From contig CAJUSG010000011.1 in NCBI GenBank assembly GCA_910589085.1, positions 1-52,753 of the forward strand: DNA of 52,753 nucleotides, in the 5' to 3' direction. Positions 50,547 through 52,753 of this stretch are shown in pieces. Source of the stretch: an uncultured Oscillospiraceae bacterium. Lineage in GTDB: Bacteria > Bacillota > Clostridia > Oscillospirales > Oscillospiraceae. A program made the position numbers and the translations under genes. The notes below the pieces were generated by a model. That model was not told the origin of the DNA. It saw only the letters and a list, made by a program, of their open reading frames with translations, and ran no database searches. Numbering within the stretch: the first letter of the stretch is position 1; each line of letters begins with the position of its first letter.

Positions 50547-52753
50547 TTAAATTTTGGTGATATCGATGGGGGTCAGGTCCTCGCTGCGGCTGCGCTGCCG
50601 GACGGTGAGCAGGGCCCGGGCGGTGTCGATGGCGGTGACACAGCCTACGCCGTGCTCCACGGCGGAGCGGCGGATGCGGAAGCCGTCGCTGTCGTGCTTG
50701 CGGCCCCGGGTGGGGGTGTTGATAATCAGGTCCACCGTGCCCGAGGCGATCATGTCCAGAATATTGGGGTGAGCCTGGGATACCCGGTTGACGCTTTTGC
50801 AGGGGATGCCCGCGTCGGTGAGAGTCTGGCAGGTGCCGGCGGTGGCGTACAGCTCCACCCCCATCTCCTCAAAGCCCCGGGCGATGGCGATGCTCTCCCC
50901 CTTGTCCTCGTCCTTTACCGTGATGATGACCCGGCCGCCCTTCTTGGGGGCCCGCATACCGGAGCCCTTGAAGGCCTTCAGCAGGGCCTGGGGGTAGGTC
51001 TCGGCCAGGCCCAGCACCTCGCCGGTGGATTTCATTTCCGGACCCAGGCCGGTGTCCACATCGGTGAGCTTCTCAAAGGAGAATACCGGGGCCTTGACAG
51101 CGAAGTATTCGCTCTCCTTGAAGATGCCGGTGCCGTATTCCATATCCTTCAGCTTCTCGCCCAGCATGACACGGGTGGCCAGGTCGATGATGGGCACCCC
51201 TGTCACCTTGGAGATATAGGGGATGGTGCGGGAGGACCGGGGGTTGACCTCAATCACATAGATATCGTCGTTGTACAGGATATACTGGGCGTTGATGAGG
51301 CCCACCACCCCCAGGTGCCTGGCCATGTTCTTAGTGTGCTTGAGGATGAGCTCCCTGTGCTTGTCCTCCAGGTGGAGGGGCGGGTAGACGGCGATGGAGT
51401 CCCCGGAGTGGACGCCAGCCCGCTCTACGTGCTCCATGATGCCGGGGATGAGGATGTCCTCCCCGTCGAAGACGCCGTCCACCTCCAGCTCCCGGCCCAT
51501 GAGGTACTTGTCCACCAGGATGGGGTGCTCCTGGACGGTCATGTTGATGATCTTCATGAACTCCTCAATGTTCCGGTCGGAGTAGGCGATCTCCATACCC
51601 TGGCCGCCCAGCACGTAGGAGGGACGGACCAGTACCGGGTAGCCCAGCTCGTGGGCGGCGGCCAGGGCCTCCTCGGTGGTGTAGATGGTGCGGCCCTTGG
51701 CCCGGGGGATGCCGCACTTGGACAGGATATCGTCAAACCGCTCCCGGTCCTCGGCGGCGTCCACCCCGTCGGAGGAGGTGCCCAGAATCCGGACGCCCAT
51801 GTCGGTAAGGGCCTTGGCCAGCTTGATGGCCGTCTGTCCGCCGAACTGGACCACCGCCCCCCAGGGCTTTTCCTGTTCCACGATATTTTGCACATCTTCC
51901 GCCGTAAGCGGCTCAAAGTACAGCTTGTCGGCCACGTCGAAGTCGGTGGAGACGGTCTCCGGGTTGTTGTTGACGATGATGGTCTCACAGCCCAGCTTTT
52001 TCAGGGCCCAGACCGAGTGGACCGAGCAGTAGTCGAACTCGATACCCTGGCCGATGCGGATGGGGCCGGAGCCCAGCACCAGCACCTTTTTCCGGCCGGA
52101 CCCGTCGTCCCGGGCCTCGTTCTCCCCGTCGTAGGTGGAGTAGTAGTAGGGGGTCTCGGCGTCAAACTCGGCGGCGCAGGTGTCCACCATCTTGAAGGCG
52201 GGTACAATGCCGTACCGCTCCCGCAGGGCTTTCACACCGGCCTGGGTCATGCCGCACAGGGCGCCGATATAGCTGTCGGCGAAGCACATCTCCTTGGCCT
52301 GCTTCAGTGTGTCGATATCCGGCTCCCCCTTGCACCGTTTCAGCTCCTCCTCCATGTCGATGATCCGCTTGAAGCCGTCCAGGAACCAGATATCCATCTT
52401 GGTGATGGAGTAGATTTTTTGCGGGGAGAAGCCACGGCGCAGGGCCTCGGCCACCACGAACAGCCGCTCGTCGGTGACGTTTACCAGCAGCTCCTCAATC
52501 TCGTCGGTGTACAGCCCCTCCAGCTTGTCCAGCTTCAGTGCCCGCACATTCAGCTCCAGGGAACGGATGGCCTTCATGACGGCCCCCTCGAAGGAATTGG
52601 CGATGGCCATCACCTCGCCGGTGGCCTTCATCTGGGTGCCCAGTGTGCGGCTGGCGGTGGTGAATTTGTCAAAGGGCAGGCGGGGGATTTTCAGCACGCA
52701 GTAGTCGATGGTGGGCTCAAAGCAGGCGGTGGTCTTGCCGGTGACGGCGTTGG
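50547..52753 (-). CDS. carB: Carbamoyl-phosphate synthase large subunit (5' end cut by window edge)
   Basis: Makes carbamoyl phosphate from bicarbonate, ammonia (from CarA) and two ATP for arginine and pyrimidine synthesis. About 735 of ~1070 residues are present; the N-terminal ~340 residues lie off the right edge. Seen: the end of the first ATP-grasp half (FEPTIDYCVLKIPRLPF), the oligomerisation region, and the start of the second half (GSGPIRIGQGIEFDYCSVHS). The second ATP-grasp domain follows (VLVRPSYVLGGQGMEIAYSD; VIEVNPRSSRTIPYISKVTG). The C-terminal allosteric MGS-like domain contains NTPTRGRKHDSDGFRIRRSA. CarA would be expected upstream, outside the window. Confidence 0.97.
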   Translation of the reverse strand, partial: NAVTGKTTACFEPTIDYCVLKIPRLPFDKFTTASRTLGTQMKATGEVMAIANSFEGAVMKAIRSLELNVRALKLDKLEGLYTDEIEELLVNVTDERLFVVAEALRRGFSPQKIYSITKMDIWFLDGFKRIIDMEEELKRCKGEPDIDTLKQAKEMCFADSYIGALCGMTQAGVKALRERYGIVPAFKMVDTCAAEFDAETPYYYSTYDGENEARDDGSGRKKVLVLGSGPIRIGQGIEFDYCSVHSVWALKKLGCETIIVNNNPETVSTDFDVADKLYFEPLTAEDVQNIVEQEKPWGAVVQFGGQTAIKLAKALTDMGVRILGTSSDGVDAAEDRERFDDILSKCGIPRAKGRTIYTTEEALAAAHELGYPVLVRPSYVLGGQGMEIAYSDRNIEEFMKIINMTVQEHPILVDKYLMGRELEVDGVFDGEDILIPGIMEHVERAGVHSGDSIAVYPPLHLEDKHRELILKHTKNMARHLGVVGLINAQYILYNDDIYVIEVNPRSSRTIPYISKVTGVPIIDLATRVMLGEKLKDMEYGTGIFKESEYFAVKAPVFSFEKLTDVDTGLGPEMKSTGEVLGLAETYPQALLKAFKGSGMRAPKKGGRVIITVKDEDKGESIAIARGFEEMGVELYATAGTCQTLTDAGIPCKSVNRVSQAHPNILDMIASGTVDLIINTPTRGRKHDSDGFRIRRSAVEHGVGCVTAIDTARALLTVRQRSRSEDLTPIDITKI

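Noticed and set aside
1..52753. Search for rRNA, tRNA, integrase, transposase and phage genes
   Set aside because: None seen by reading for T-arm motifs, rRNA landmarks and recombinase motifs; a tRNA scan would be needed to be certain.

Overview
The window is chromosomal DNA of a high-GC, endospore-forming, Gram-positive anaerobe of the class Clostridia. It most resembles the Oscillospirales (Flavonifractor/Pseudoflavonifractor/Lawsonibacter-like gut bacteria), which is my inference. The evidence is a butyryl-CoA-dehydrogenase-type gene, three spore-coat basement genes (spoVM, sipL-type, spoIVA), HPr, an LTA-synthase-type sulfatase, a dnaG-rpoD operon, and a palindromic repeat of a kind I associate with this group. 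No rRNA, tRNA, CRISPR array, phage module or transposase gene was found. Both edges cut genes: an acyl-CoA dehydrogenase on the left and carB on the right.

Layout. 1-1.4 kb: Rrf2 regulator and acyl-CoA dehydrogenase, both minus strand, behind a consensus promoter with a palindrome. 1.5-7.2 kb (minus): ABC importer of the iron/polyamine/organophosphate type (lipoprotein, HAD phosphatase, fused double permease, ATPase with a large insertion). 7.4-11.6 kb (plus, divergent): second binding lipoprotein, YesM-type histidine kinase, YesN-type response regulator and a Cof-type HAD phosphatase, probably the sensor circuit for the importer. 11.7-16.5 kb: glutaminase, then aminotransferase, GldA-like dehydrogenase and YjiH-type membrane protein. 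16.5-22.4 kb: trmN6, rsmI, murC (with a 36-bp in-frame tandem duplication), a diguanylate cyclase and a phosphoesterase. 22.4-27.0 kb: HPr, a palindromic repeat element, uvrC, an NTF2-like gene, rsmD-coaD and a coiled-coil protein. 27.2-28.5 kb: ECF sigma factor and putative anti-sigma protein. 28.6-29.1 kb: a coiled-coil protein made of 45-bp tandem repeats.

29.2-34.0 kb is the most notable stretch. A 23-codon spoVM-like gene lies just upstream of a DUF3794/LysM gene of the SipL type, and spoIVA follows 1.6 kb downstream with a strong sigma-E-like promoter. These proteins anchor the spore coat to the forespore membrane. Between sipL and spoIVA sit an AT-rich acetyltransferase gene and two small minus-strand genes.

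34.2-39.8 kb: NhaC-type antiporter, dGTPase-like HD hydrolase, DnaG and RpoD. 39.9-43.3 kb: a 1114-residue protein of 28 Sel1 repeats arranged in a three-repeat super-period. 43.4-48.3 kb (minus): rnc, acpP, a sodium/alanine-type symporter and a polar amino-acid ABC importer. 48.7-50.5 kb: LTA-synthase-type sulfatase. 50.5 kb to the end: carB.

Most convergent or operon-final genes end in clear stem-loops, and several minus-strand starts are GTG or TTG with good ribosome binding sites. Functions are inferred from recognised motifs only; no database search was run.
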